Assembly (NCBI GenBank): GCA_037445635.1
Contig: JBBIKC010000025.1
Location: forward strand, 1-50,952
Source of the DNA: JBFMCC01 sp037445635
Lineage (GTDB): Bacteria > Chloroflexota > Anaerolineae > Anaerolineales > Villigracilaceae
DNA: 50,952 nt
Direction of reading: 5' to 3'
This document shows, piece by piece, positions 34,830-43,185 of the stretch. Both the position numbers and the translations under genes were made by a program. Position 1 is the first letter of the stretch, and the number at the start of each line of letters is the position of its first letter. Under the pieces are notes generated by a model. That model worked only from the letters and a program-made list of their open reading frames with translations, was not told where the DNA came from and searched no databases.

Positions 34830-36932
34830 TCAGCGCAGGCAGCCGGCGTTCACACGATACACAGCGAAATCGGTCGTTTCCGCCAGCGGATTGAAACAGG
34901 CCGGGTATCGTAACCGAAGCGCAAAATCGTCCTCGTCATCGGCCGTATAAAGCACATATTCTATTTCATAGGCTTGGATGATTCCGATCTTACTGGAAAT
35001 GGCGGCTTCGGCAGAGAAGAGATCTCTGAGCGCTCTTCTCCGTATCAGCCTTTCTTTTTCGCCAAGGAAATAGTTCATGGTCACGCCCGAATTTCCTCGA
35101 AACAGCATGACGTTGATGCGCGCAGCCAGGCCGGGTAAAGTGGAATTATACGGTTCCGGTCCGGCGCCAATGGCACTGCCTGTGAGAGAACGATCCACCA
35201 TCTGGCCAATGTAGGCCAACTGTATTATCCTGATTTGTTCTTCCTTGTACATTTCGAATAGCGTCAACCGGCCAGGAACGGTGACCAAAACCAACACCAG
35301 ACTGCAAATGGACAAGAAAAATGGAAAAACCGCCGCAGCCGGCATACTGCCAAGCAGGCGGTTTCGCTGTCGTCCCGCAAGGGCGCCGAATATCTGCTCT
35401 ATCAGAAATGCGAGGCCCAGCCCGAATGGAAGAAACCAGGATGCTCGCCACAACATTCGGGGCGTTACAAAATAGCCGAGCAGCCAACCCGTATAAGGTA
35501 TTGCCGCCAACCCCACGAGGAACAAACTGGCTAATACAAATCTGGCCGCTGGCTCGCGGAATCGAAAGATACTCACTCCCGCCACCAAGACAGCAAGAAC
35601 GGGAATTGTCCAGTGAAAGAATGGATTAACCCTGAAGTTCCAATCCAATATTTTTCTTATTTCCAGAACGCCCGGATTGAAGCCGTAGAATGGGGTGCCT
35701 TCTATGTCCCTGACGGACTCGGAGAGGCCTTCCTCATCTCTTGCCTCCTCTAGAGTGTATGAGCGCGCAGATTCGGATTCGTGACTGGTGAATCTCAAAT
35801 AAACATGAGGAGATAACAGCACAAGGGAGATAATCATCATAACGCCCGCCTGACGATAGTTTTTTCGAGACAAAGCGTCAAGCAAGTAGTATGCGCCAAG
35901 GATGATGAGAGCATAGACAAGAATGATCGGATGTGCCAGGCTCAGGCTCGAACCTGTTAAGAAAAACAACCACGAACCAGGCATGGTATGTTTCTGCAAC
36001 CGATCGACCGCTGTTAGAAAGAAAACCGGGGCCAGCACAAAAGCCGCCACCGCCTTGTCTTGGTCCAGGTTATTAAAGAAGATAACGCCGGTTTGCAGAT
36101 TGGGATTGAACAGGACCGCGTAAAAGATAGCTTGTGCAAACACGGCCAGAAGAGCCGCCCGGGGCGCGAATTTCAGCGCGCGCGCTAGTTCGTAGAGACT
36201 CAGCAACGAAACAACCGGTAAAAAAATCTGAAGATACCCCCCAAGCAATAAAAGGCCATGCAGCCCGGTTAATTCGGCCAGCAATGCCCAGCCCATCGGA
36301 ATCATGGAAACCCAAAAGCGGGCCGGCTCCAAGTTCTGGGTGCCGTAGAATATTTCTTGAAAGCCCAATGCTTCCGCGTGCTGCCAGCGGGTTAGATATG
36401 CCAAATAGGTCAGATCGTCCCCATTGTTGAAAGTAAACGTCGGGCGAATACCCGCCAGGACGCAGCATATCACCGGAACCAGCAGGAATGCAGACAATAG
36501 ATATTCATGTCTATCTGGTCCCTGTTCCATTCCATTCTCCTGTCTACGAAGCAGGAAGAATGTCAGCCCGCTGACACCGCCGAAGGCGATGAAGCCATAT
36601 CTGACAAAATCGAACGGGAGATGGACCACTCGCCCAAAGAAACCGAGCAGCGCCACAATAAGGTACGACAGGCTGAATCCAACCGCCGCCCAGGAATACA
36701 CCCTCGGCCTGGGAGCAAGCAGCAGGTACAGGAAGCCGCCGGGCATCAGGAATAACGCCAGTCCAATAGCGGTGCGGAGCAGGTCCAGCGCCAGGCGGGT
36801 CTGAATCGGACCGTCTCCGGCCTCGAACCATCCCTGCCAGGGCAAAAAATAGAGAAGAAAGACTCCCAGGAATATCCAGAATCCGCTTTTCTTTGCGAGA
36901 AAGAAAATATCCATCGGTCTGATGCGTTTCAT
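34830..36932 (-). CDS. Large multi-pass membrane protein, glycosyltransferase-like, family uncertain
   Basis: 700 residues with about 13-15 membrane helices and a soluble C-terminal domain of about 100 residues. The segment FNNGDDLTYLAYLTRWQHAE after a helix pair resembles the acidic loop of GT-C enzymes. The C-terminal end IEYVLYTADDEDDF is typical of large bacterial membrane proteins in polysaccharide loci. I cannot name the family. ATG 36932 begins 8 nt after the stop of the CMP-sugar synthetase gene; a longer in-frame start would overlap that gene. Confidence 0.7.
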   Translation of the reverse strand: MKRIRPMDIFFLAKKSGFWIFLGVFLLYFLPWQGWFEAGDGPIQTRLALDLLRTAIGLALFLMPGGFLYLLLAPRPRVYSWAAVGFSLSYLIVALLGFFGRVVHLPFDFVRYGFIAFGGVSGLTFFLLRRQENGMEQGPDRHEYLLSAFLLVPVICCVLAGIRPTFTFNNGDDLTYLAYLTRWQHAEALGFQEIFYGTQNLEPARFWVSMIPMGWALLAELTGLHGLLLLGGYLQIFLPVVSLLSLYELARALKFAPRAALLAVFAQAIFYAVLFNPNLQTGVIFFNNLDQDKAVAAFVLAPVFFLTAVDRLQKHTMPGSWLFFLTGSSLSLAHPIILVYALIILGAYYLLDALSRKNYRQAGVMMIISLVLLSPHVYLRFTSHESESARSYTLEEARDEEGLSESVRDIEGTPFYGFNPGVLEIRKILDWNFRVNPFFHWTIPVLAVLVAGVSIFRFREPAARFVLASLFLVGLAAIPYTGWLLGYFVTPRMLWRASWFLPFGLGLAFLIEQIFGALAGRQRNRLLGSMPAAAVFPFFLSICSLVLVLVTVPGRLTLFEMYKEEQIRIIQLAYIGQMVDRSLTGSAIGAGPEPYNSTLPGLAARINVMLFRGNSGVTMNYFLGEKERLIRRRALRDLFSAEAAISSKIGIIQAYEIEYVLYTADDEDDFALRLRYPACFNPLAETTDFAVYRVNAGCLR

Positions 36933-36939
36933 CGTTATC

Positions 36940-37599
36940 TTATTTTCGGCCCAGCAGGAAATCGCAGATGGCGAAATCGAGTTCTTCGTCAATGTCCCAG
37001 GCCTCGCCCGCGGCGATCTCGAACATCAACGGCCGTTCGCCGATGCGGTGACGCCTCTTCACCAGGTTCTCGCGCGTGAAAAGGTACAGGCAGGAGTTCT
37101 CCTCGTAAACGGGAGGCAGGTCCTGGGTCTGGATAAGTTCCGCAGGGTTATGGTTGATGGCGCGGCCGTCCTCGAAATACAAACGGGTTTGTAAACGCGT
37201 GACTGAAAAGAGCGAGTCGTATTTGGGGTATTGCGTCAGGAATATTTGAATCCCGCGTGAAATCGTCTCCGCCTTGAGCAGTGGATTCGTGCTGTGCGTC
37301 TGCAGATGAAAATCGGCGGGAAACTGCGCGGTGTCGTGTAGCAGGATTTCGTTCATCGGAATGTCGTCGGCGCGAAGGTGTTCGGGACGTTCGATGATCT
37401 TCACCTGCGGGAAATTTCGGCGCAGGCCGTCCATCACAGGCTCAGAGTCGGTATCCACGACAATTTCGTCAATTTCGGGAACAGCCAGCAGCGTTCCAAT
37501 GATATGGTGAAAAAGCGGCTTCCCTGCAAGAAGGCGGTAATTCTTGCCGGGAACACGCTGGCTGTGATGACGCATGGGTATAAAGGCGGCAATTTTCAT
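36940..37599 (-). CDS. CMP-sugar synthetase (acylneuraminate cytidylyltransferase family)
   Basis: 219 residues. The nucleotide-binding N-terminus PMRHHSQRVPGKNYRLLAGK with R-x-x-S-x-R-V-P-G-K-N matches NeuA/KdsB/SpsF-like cytidylyltransferases. DTDSEPVMD and LQTHSTNPLLKAETI fit the CTP and sugar sites. It would activate a nonulosonic or similar acidic sugar with CTP for the glycan. Sialic, legionaminic or another acid cannot be told apart from sequence alone, and no synthase gene for such a sugar is in the window. Confidence 0.85.
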   Translation of the reverse strand: MKIAAFIPMRHHSQRVPGKNYRLLAGKPLFHHIIGTLLAVPEIDEIVVDTDSEPVMDGLRRNFPQVKIIERPEHLRADDIPMNEILLHDTAQFPADFHLQTHSTNPLLKAETISRGIQIFLTQYPKYDSLFSVTRLQTRLYFEDGRAINHNPAELIQTQDLPPVYEENSCLYLFTRENLVKRRHRIGERPLMFEIAAGEAWDIDEELDFAICDFLLGRK

Positions 37600-37653
37600 T
37601 GAAACTGCCTCGGACAGGGAGAAAATAAGGGGAGCAGTGGTCGAAAAGACACT

Positions 37654-39093
37654 TTATTCGTTCCCGGCAGGAGCACCGAAGACCTGTATCTTATAGTACA
37701 GCGTGTAACAGGCATTGACCCAGTATTTAGGGTTGTCGTTGAGCACTTCCAGGCCGGCCCAGTTTGGCACGGCGGGAATTGTCACAGAATCATCGCCGTC
37801 CAGTTTTGCCTGAATAATCTGTGCATTGGCTGCATCCCATTGGCGGGCATAATCGGTAAAAACAGTGCGGTTGTTGTACAATCCGACAGCGGTTTGCAAA
37901 GAAGAAAACAGAATCAACCCGGTTGCCAGCGCAATCATGACCGCCGCCCTCTGTCGTCCCTCATAGCGGGATCGTAGGTGCTTCCCCGCCAAGAAACTCG
38001 TAAAAAGGAAGGACATGATGATCGCAAAGGAGGAGATAATCATTGTGCGCGGCGCAGGGGGCTCAGACATTGAATATACTGCCGGCAAAACCACAGCATA
38101 AGACAGGAGGATACCCCCGCCTGCCGGAACTGGGATGAGCCAGGGTTCGAATTTGGTGTCATTCTCGCTGTGGATGCCCATCCAGCCGGCGGTGAGCATG
38201 CCGCCGAGCAAGGCTGCGACCTTCTCAGGAGCGGACAGGAAATCCAAAAGATATTTCCGATACCCGCCGAACGCGATCGCCAGCACATCTGGCAAATCAG
38301 GATGAGGAGGGAAAAACTCTTGCCGCTTCTCGACACCAGGGGATACAAGCATAATGACAAGCGAGACCGCCATGCCCAGCAGCCCAGCCAGCAGGAAATA
38401 CGATGTTGTATCAAAGGAGCGTCCCCTCTTGGATAATACATGGATCACGATGAGCAGAGAGAAGAAGGCAAGCATGATGGCAGTAAACGTCTCATTATAG
38501 CCCCCCAGCACAATAGAGAAACCGAATCCGATTATAGCAAACCAACGGGAATGCAGATTCATGTCGTGCAACACCATAAAGGTAAACCCACAAGCAAGCA
38601 ACAAGATAAGCGGCAGGGTATACGTACGCATGCCGTTCCACCAGTAAAGAGTTTGAGGCGTACTTGGCCCCACAACTAGAATGAGAAAGAGGAGCAGGGC
38701 GCTTGTGGAAAAAGCGGTCAGGAAATTCGTCTGGGTGGAAAACTCACGTTTCAAAAACTTCCAAACCGTCGCCGTTGTGACCGTCAGCCAGATTACCAGT
38801 ATCGCCGGCGGCACGAAACGAACGCCGTTGGCGCCGATTGGATAGATGAACCAGTCTGATGCAATCGCAGAATAACGACCTCCCCAGGTTAAATACCAAT
38901 ACCAGATATATCGCAGCATCCCCAATCGTTCTGCAAAGTAAACGGAACAAAAATCATCCGCCAGGAGACGCGTATGACTGCCAAGATAACCATGCAAAAC
39001 GATGACAATGGTGCTCGCAACAAGGATAAGAAAAAGGAATATCGGCTCAGATTTCTTTGTCAAGTTCTGCTCCAAACCGCGTCGCGCACGCAT
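37654..39093 (-). CDS. DUF6056-like multi-pass membrane protein
   Basis: 479 residues with about 11-12 helices. The first extracytoplasmic loop has LLADDFCSVYFAERLG followed by WYWYLTWGGRYSAIASDW. A DDF motif followed by W and GRY in the first loop is typical of the DUF6056 group, which resembles GT-C enzymes. It likely transfers or processes a lipid-linked sugar; not proven. It is the most upstream gene of the glycan run on this strand and ends next to the AT-rich cassette block. Confidence 0.75.
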   Translation of the reverse strand: MRARRGLEQNLTKKSEPIFLFLILVASTIVIVLHGYLGSHTRLLADDFCSVYFAERLGMLRYIWYWYLTWGGRYSAIASDWFIYPIGANGVRFVPPAILVIWLTVTTATVWKFLKREFSTQTNFLTAFSTSALLLFLILVVGPSTPQTLYWWNGMRTYTLPLILLLACGFTFMVLHDMNLHSRWFAIIGFGFSIVLGGYNETFTAIMLAFFSLLIVIHVLSKRGRSFDTTSYFLLAGLLGMAVSLVIMLVSPGVEKRQEFFPPHPDLPDVLAIAFGGYRKYLLDFLSAPEKVAALLGGMLTAGWMGIHSENDTKFEPWLIPVPAGGGILLSYAVVLPAVYSMSEPPAPRTMIISSFAIIMSFLFTSFLAGKHLRSRYEGRQRAAVMIALATGLILFSSLQTAVGLYNNRTVFTDYARQWDAANAQIIQAKLDGDDSVTIPAVPNWAGLEVLNDNPKYWVNACYTLYYKIQVFGAPAGNE

Positions 39094-39409
39094 GGCTTAA
39101 TCCTGGGGGATGATTGTCTCGGCAACCCCGTCCAGTCTGCTCCGTCAATACTAATAGAATAGCGGTTTTCCCGCAAGGAGGCAGTGCCCCGCTTGCATTA
39201 CTGAATCTGAAATCGCTGGCGAGGCAGGAAGTCATGGCTCGCCCCGCCGGTAACCCTCCCCTAAAATCGTATCAGTGGAAAGTGGAAAAACTCGAAGCGA
39301 CGCTGCGCGAAATACTCGAAAATGCCGCACGCCGCGCAGCGGCAGTTCCACACGTCAGGTCAGATGCACGCTGTGTTCGGCGGCGTTTGTCAAGATTGTA
39401 CATGATTTA
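39094..39409. other. Gene-free gap with the truncated attC copy
   Basis: 316 bp between the DUF6056-like gene and the GT1 gene. The left part (39094-39280) has no gene or repeat that I can recognise. The right part holds a partial attC-like repeat (39281-39381). It marks the junction between the GC-rich glycan locus and the AT-rich cassette array. Confidence 0.7.
39281..39381 (-). repeat. Truncated attC site (copy 1, array end)
   Basis: Shares the central loop (GGAAAAACTCGAAGCGA, ACTCGAAAATGCCGCA) and one arm (CCACACGTCAGGT, GCACGCT) with the other copies and ends in GTTCGGC at 39375-39381. The opposite arm and its 7-bp end are missing, and there are short insertions. It is the last site of the array and probably cannot recombine normally. 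Confidence 0.75.
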
Positions 39410-40669
39410 TCAAGATGACGACTGATGGCGTGCGAAATCTTCAATAATTGTGCAAGTGTCGTTGAGTGATTTAATCGGGTCTATTTTTTGGGCATAGAAT
39501 TTGCAACGCTCCAAAACTTGCTGTGATGCAATCAGCATGTTTAATTTTTCAGCCAATGATTTGCCATTAAATTTATTCGGACTCAATGTTAAGCCGATGC
39601 CTAGTTTTTCTACACGGGCGGCAGTGTCGGGCTGGTCGTGCGCCATAGGACGAATTATTTGTGGGACACCTGCCGCAATTGCCTGCGCGGTTGTGCCAAT
39701 GCCGCCATGATGGACAAGGGCAACTGCGCGTGGAAGTACCTTGCTGAAAGGTAAATAGGCAAAATGTTGAATTCCTAGCGGGAGTTCTTTTGGCAATTGT
39801 TCTGGATGTTGCGTAAGCAATATGCCACGTCGCCCAAGCAATTGACAAGCCTGAATACAAACGAGAAAGAATTGATTGCCGTGTTTCATCGCAGTGCCCG
39901 CAGTAAAGATAATTGGCGGACTGCCTGTATTTAAGAACGCTTCCAATTCATCGGAAATAGTTTCGTTTGGTTTGTCGTAATAAATAAAACTGGTCAATTG
40001 GGTTTGCGAAGACCAATCAGGTTGAGGTTGGGCAAACCAATCAGGAAACAAGCCAAGATTTTTTTGCGGAGAATTCATCCAGCCACCGAAAATTCTGTTG
40101 ATAGCTGGGAGATTTAATCGTTGCCTAAAGCGATTGATGTTTGGCGCAAATAGTTTGTCCAGCAGAAGAACGTCAATCAAGGTGAATATCCCGCGTATTA
40201 CGAATGGAGGTAACTTCACAGGCAACAGTGGGAAGTCGTAAACGCTTCGAAAAGCGGCTGGTTGCAAATGGACAGTGATAAATGGAAAGCCTAATTTTTC
40301 ATGTGCGATATGTGCCGCAAAGAACTGTCCCTGAGCAATAAGAATTGTTTTGGATGGGTCAAAGTTTGCGATAATCTCATACGCAGACTCCATAATCGGA
40401 AAAACAACCCGCTCTGCAAAAACTTTAAACCCTTTATCTGGACTCCACAGGTCGGGGTCTTGAATGATAGACTGATAATCTTCTGACTTGCCAAGTCCAT
40501 AGAATTCTAATCCTGCTTCTTGTGCGTGTGGCATGAAATACTGACTCGTAACAAGAGTCACTCGAAAACCACGCCTTTTTAATTCTTGCCCGACCATAAT
40601 AAAAGGGAATACATCGCCTGCGCTCCCTATGGTACACAAGAGAATATCAGTAATTGTTTGTCCAGTCAT
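39410..40669 (-). CDS. Glycosyltransferase family 1 (UGT/MGT-like)
   Basis: 419 residues. GT-B fold. The N-terminal half begins ILLCTIGSAGDVFPFIMVGQ, and the C-terminal donor site is VALVHHGGIGTTAQAIAAGV, then PMAHDQPDTAARV. Such enzymes add a sugar from a nucleotide donor to small molecules, lipids or macrolides. It lies in the cassette array upstream of the truncated attC copy 1 and has base use more AT-rich than the glycan locus. It starts 10 nt after the end of the broken DsrE gene, with a GAGGCG ribosome site. Confidence 0.9.
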   Translation of the reverse strand: MTGQTITDILLCTIGSAGDVFPFIMVGQELKRRGFRVTLVTSQYFMPHAQEAGLEFYGLGKSEDYQSIIQDPDLWSPDKGFKVFAERVVFPIMESAYEIIANFDPSKTILIAQGQFFAAHIAHEKLGFPFITVHLQPAAFRSVYDFPLLPVKLPPFVIRGIFTLIDVLLLDKLFAPNINRFRQRLNLPAINRIFGGWMNSPQKNLGLFPDWFAQPQPDWSSQTQLTSFIYYDKPNETISDELEAFLNTGSPPIIFTAGTAMKHGNQFFLVCIQACQLLGRRGILLTQHPEQLPKELPLGIQHFAYLPFSKVLPRAVALVHHGGIGTTAQAIAAGVPQIIRPMAHDQPDTAARVEKLGIGLTLSPNKFNGKSLAEKLNMLIASQQVLERCKFYAQKIDPIKSLNDTCTIIEDFARHQSSS

Positions 40670-40678
40670 GGACGCGCC

Positions 40679-40961
40679 TCAAAAAGTCACTGTTTTATCT
40701 GCCCACTCAACCATATTCACACAGTCAATCATGGTTGATATAGGGCAAATATCGGTTTCGCTTTGATGTCTCGACTTTAGACATGTGCCACATGCGAGGA
40801 CAACACCGTTGTTTTTTGTGAGTGATATTTTCTAATTCCACGCTTGCGCTCATTAGAAATATCTTTACCTCATGACCTTGTTTTAGTGCGGCATTGCCGA
40901 AACGGACGCCATTCCATGCTTTTTCGGGCTCGTTTGTTTCAAGAATAATTCCAATTTTCAT
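40679..40961 (-). pseudogene. Broken DsrE/DsrF-like gene
   Basis: The N-terminal half reads MKIGIILETNEPEKAWNGV to ASVELENIT in one frame. The C-terminal half continues in another frame from about 40822 as NNGVVLACGTCLKSRHQ to WADKTVTF and ends at a TGA (40679-40681). Both halves fit the DsrE family, small sulfur-handling proteins with the conserved ACGTC cysteines. About 20 residues normally found between the halves are missing, so a deletion with frameshift has inactivated the gene. A shorter out-of-frame reading of 78 residues is not a real product. Confidence 0.75.
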
Positions 40962-40995
40962 ATTTGCTTACCTTCTGAACTTTTGTTGGACAGCT

Positions 40996-41124
40996 GCCCA
41001 ACGGTTTGCGTTACCTGCGTGTGGGCGGGCGTGAACAATGCTTGGGAGCAGGAAAAACTCGAAGCGAGAAAAATACTCGAAAATGCCGCAGAATCCCACA
41101 CGTCAGGTGCACGCTTTGTTGGGC
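40996..41124 (-). repeat. attC site, copy 2 (129 bp)
   Basis: Plus-strand ends are GCCCAAC (40996-41002) and GTTGGGC (41118-41124). The arms are complementary (ACCTGCGTGTGGG with CCCACACGTCAGGT), leaving T41103 unpaired on the plus strand, the side on which integron integrases recognise extrahelical bases if the cassette strand is minus. The central loop is about 65 nt. Confidence 0.85.
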
Positions 41125-41140
41125 GCATTTTAAGCGACAA

Positions 41141-42043
41141 CTACTCTTTTAAACTTCTCAAGCCATCGCGGAACTGAATTGCGAGATTCATCAAATCTTC
41201 TAATTCGGATTCACTCAAACAATTCCATGCCGCAAAGAAATAGCGGTTGGTTAACCCTTCGGCTTCTTCGCGGATTCGTTTGCCTTCGGCGGTTACATGA
41301 TATTCGCCTGCATTATCTTCAATCCATCCGCACTTCATAAGTTCCTGCAATATTTGGGAATACTCTTCGCGGGTGATTCCGCGAAACCCCAATTCATCGT
41401 ATAGTTTATCAAGCGTATTGAACTTGCCCAACCAGACTTCGCTGAACACTTCCCAACGATTGCCTTCGATGTTGTGAATTCGCCATGCCGCCATGTGCGA
41501 GTCCATACGGAAGAAATCCAACTCCTTGAAATAGTGGATGAAAAGTCTGGAAAAAGGTGCGTCATTTGAGAAGGTGCTTTTGAAATTTCTGTAATGTTCC
41601 AGACAGAATTTGGAGGGCGGTTCGGGCGCGGTGAATGAAGATTCGGAAAGTCGCATGAGATAATTCACAAGTCTTTGAATATCATCAGATGATAGAGGTT
41701 GTAGATGGGCGATGCCATCAGTCATCGCCTGCAATCCCTGAAATGTAACATCTTTCCCCTTCTCGGTGGCGCGGTAGCCATTACTATCTGAGGTCAAAAA
41801 CCCGTGTTGCACAGCGGCGGCAAATCGTCCATCAATGACTTGCAATCGTCCGTATGGAAAAATTTTCATGTAATGTGCGGCAGTGACGGACTCGGATGGG
41901 AAAAGAACAACGGCAGGATACCACGTACCCCAACCAGCGGGAATCTTTCCTTCATTTACCAATTGCCCAATTACTTTACCGCCTATCTCTTCATACACCC
42001 CGTAGGATTCTTCAAGCGCAGACCAGATGGAATTTAGATTCAT
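41141..42043 (-). CDS. Winged-helix (MarR-like) protein, function unknown, cassette gene
   Basis: 300 residues, seemingly two winged-helix units. One lies near residues 50-110 (AAAVQHGFLTSDSNGYRATE). The other is at the C-terminus (GITREEYSQILQELMKCGWI, then YHVTAEGKRIREEAE, then LSESELEDLMNLAIQFRDGL), a MarR-like wing and helix pattern. I do not recognise the family by name. The ATG at 42043 has a perfect GGAGG site, so the longer in-frame start inside the neighbouring gene is rejected. It ends 16 nt before attC copy 2, as expected for a cassette gene. Confidence 0.75.
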   Translation of the reverse strand: MNLNSIWSALEESYGVYEEIGGKVIGQLVNEGKIPAGWGTWYPAVVLFPSESVTAAHYMKIFPYGRLQVIDGRFAAAVQHGFLTSDSNGYRATEKGKDVTFQGLQAMTDGIAHLQPLSSDDIQRLVNYLMRLSESSFTAPEPPSKFCLEHYRNFKSTFSNDAPFSRLFIHYFKELDFFRMDSHMAAWRIHNIEGNRWEVFSEVWLGKFNTLDKLYDELGFRGITREEYSQILQELMKCGWIEDNAGEYHVTAEGKRIREEAEGLTNRYFFAAWNCLSESELEDLMNLAIQFRDGLRSLKE

Positions 42044-42063
42044 AGGAAGCCTCCTTGACGTTG

Positions 42064-42561
42064 TTATACAATTTTCAAGAGTACAAGAATAAGCATTGCC
42101 AACCAAAAAATGAAGATACACAGATATAACAACCCAAACATGACCGAATGTGAGAATACGAAACCATTTTCCCTCTTGGCTGACGCTTTTGTGCGCTTAC
42201 GTAATAGTCGAGGAACAATCTGAGATTGCATCAATATGGAAAATACGCCTTGTTCTTCATTCAGACCAAGAATTTTTTCGATTTCGTACCCACTTTTTAA
42301 AAGCTTCATTAGGAGTTGAAGATTGCGGATTTCGAGCATTCCACAAATGAATGTGAGAATAATGCCAAGTGTTGATATGAGTATCTTAGAAAACGTGGGG
42401 GAGTCGGTTTGGAATATGGCACTGGCTAGAAAGCCATCTGCGGCAATGGAAAGTCCAGCAACCGTGAAACGAACTTGGACTAGGGTGTTATGGTAATCTA
42501 CGATGCTAGTGTAACCCGCAGTCAGATCCTCACTCTTGAGATTGGAATTGCTCTTTCTCAT
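42064..42561 (-). CDS. Small membrane protein, cassette gene, function unknown
   Basis: 165 residues. Two helices in the N-terminal half (about 30-52 and 60-80) and one or two near the C-terminus (from FSHSVMFGLLYLCIFIFWLA). Between them is a soluble loop with LKSGYEIEKILGLNEEQ. No family recognised. It sits 20 nt upstream of the winged-helix gene within the same cassette, so the two may work together. Confidence 0.65.
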   Translation of the reverse strand: MRKSNSNLKSEDLTAGYTSIVDYHNTLVQVRFTVAGLSIAADGFLASAIFQTDSPTFSKILISTLGIILTFICGMLEIRNLQLLMKLLKSGYEIEKILGLNEEQGVFSILMQSQIVPRLLRKRTKASAKRENGFVFSHSVMFGLLYLCIFIFWLAMLILVLLKIV

Positions 42562-42651
42562 GGTCTTATCATCTCCAGGCTATCTCTGAACATGAAACAA
42601 TTACTTGATCTCTTTTAGTGCAACGTTCTTTAATCCATCTCTATCGAAAGC

Positions 42652-42780
42652 GCCCAACGGTTTGCGTTACCTGCGTGTGGGCGGGCGTGGACAATGCTTG
42701 GGAGCAGGAAAAACTCGAAGCGAGGAAAATGCTCGAAAATGCCGCAGAATCCCACACGTCAGGTGCACGCTTTGTTCGGC
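42652..42780 (-). repeat. attC site, copy 3 (129 bp)
   Basis: Plus-strand ends are GCCCAAC (42652-42658) and GTTCGGC (42774-42780). These two ends do not pair fully with each other, but each matches the far end of its own cassette. The arms and the loop are nearly identical to copies 2 and 4. Confidence 0.85.
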
Positions 42781-42788
42781 GGCTTTTG

Positions 42789-43148
42789 TCATTCAGAACC
42801 ACTGACTTTACTGAATTTTATATCTCCTTGACTGTCTGTGATTATTAGAGTTTCGTCGGTAACTGTAAATCTCAAATCCACATCGCAACTTACTTGATTT
42901 TCGCCGCCACAAGGCGATTTGTAATGCAGTGTAATGCTTTTTCCTTCAGCGTAGAATTCACCATACCCAACCACTTCGCCAAAGAAATACTCTTTAAAGT
43001 TCCCATTTTGGGTAAATTCCAATTCAAAACTTGGGTTTTCTACATCTTGCCAACGACCAACTAGTCCAAGCCATGAACCATCAACAAGACAAGATGTAAG
43101 GTTTAACAAAACAATAACTACAAGAGCATAAAATTTCGTTTTCTTCAT
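42789..43148 (-). CDS. Small lipoprotein, cassette gene, function unknown
   Basis: 119 residues. The signal peptide ends with the lipobox-like LTSC (about residue 19). The rest, from GRWQDVENPSFELEFTQNGN to LRFTVTDETLIITDSQGDIK, is beta-rich and resembles the small lipocalin-like beta-barrel lipoproteins that share a GRW/GxW start. Function unknown. The ATG has an AAGGAG site. It ends 9 nt before attC copy 3. Confidence 0.75.
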   Translation of the reverse strand: MKKTKFYALVVIVLLNLTSCLVDGSWLGLVGRWQDVENPSFELEFTQNGNFKEYFFGEVVGYGEFYAEGKSITLHYKSPCGGENQVSCDVDLRFTVTDETLIITDSQGDIKFSKVSGSE

Positions 43149-43185
43149 GGACTCTGCTCCTTGTAAAAATCATATTCTGCTCGGA

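Noticed and set aside
40725..40961. A 78-residue protein starting MKIGIILETNEPEKAW
   Set aside because: Its second half is out of frame; the other frame continues the DsrE family sequence. It is treated as a broken gene.
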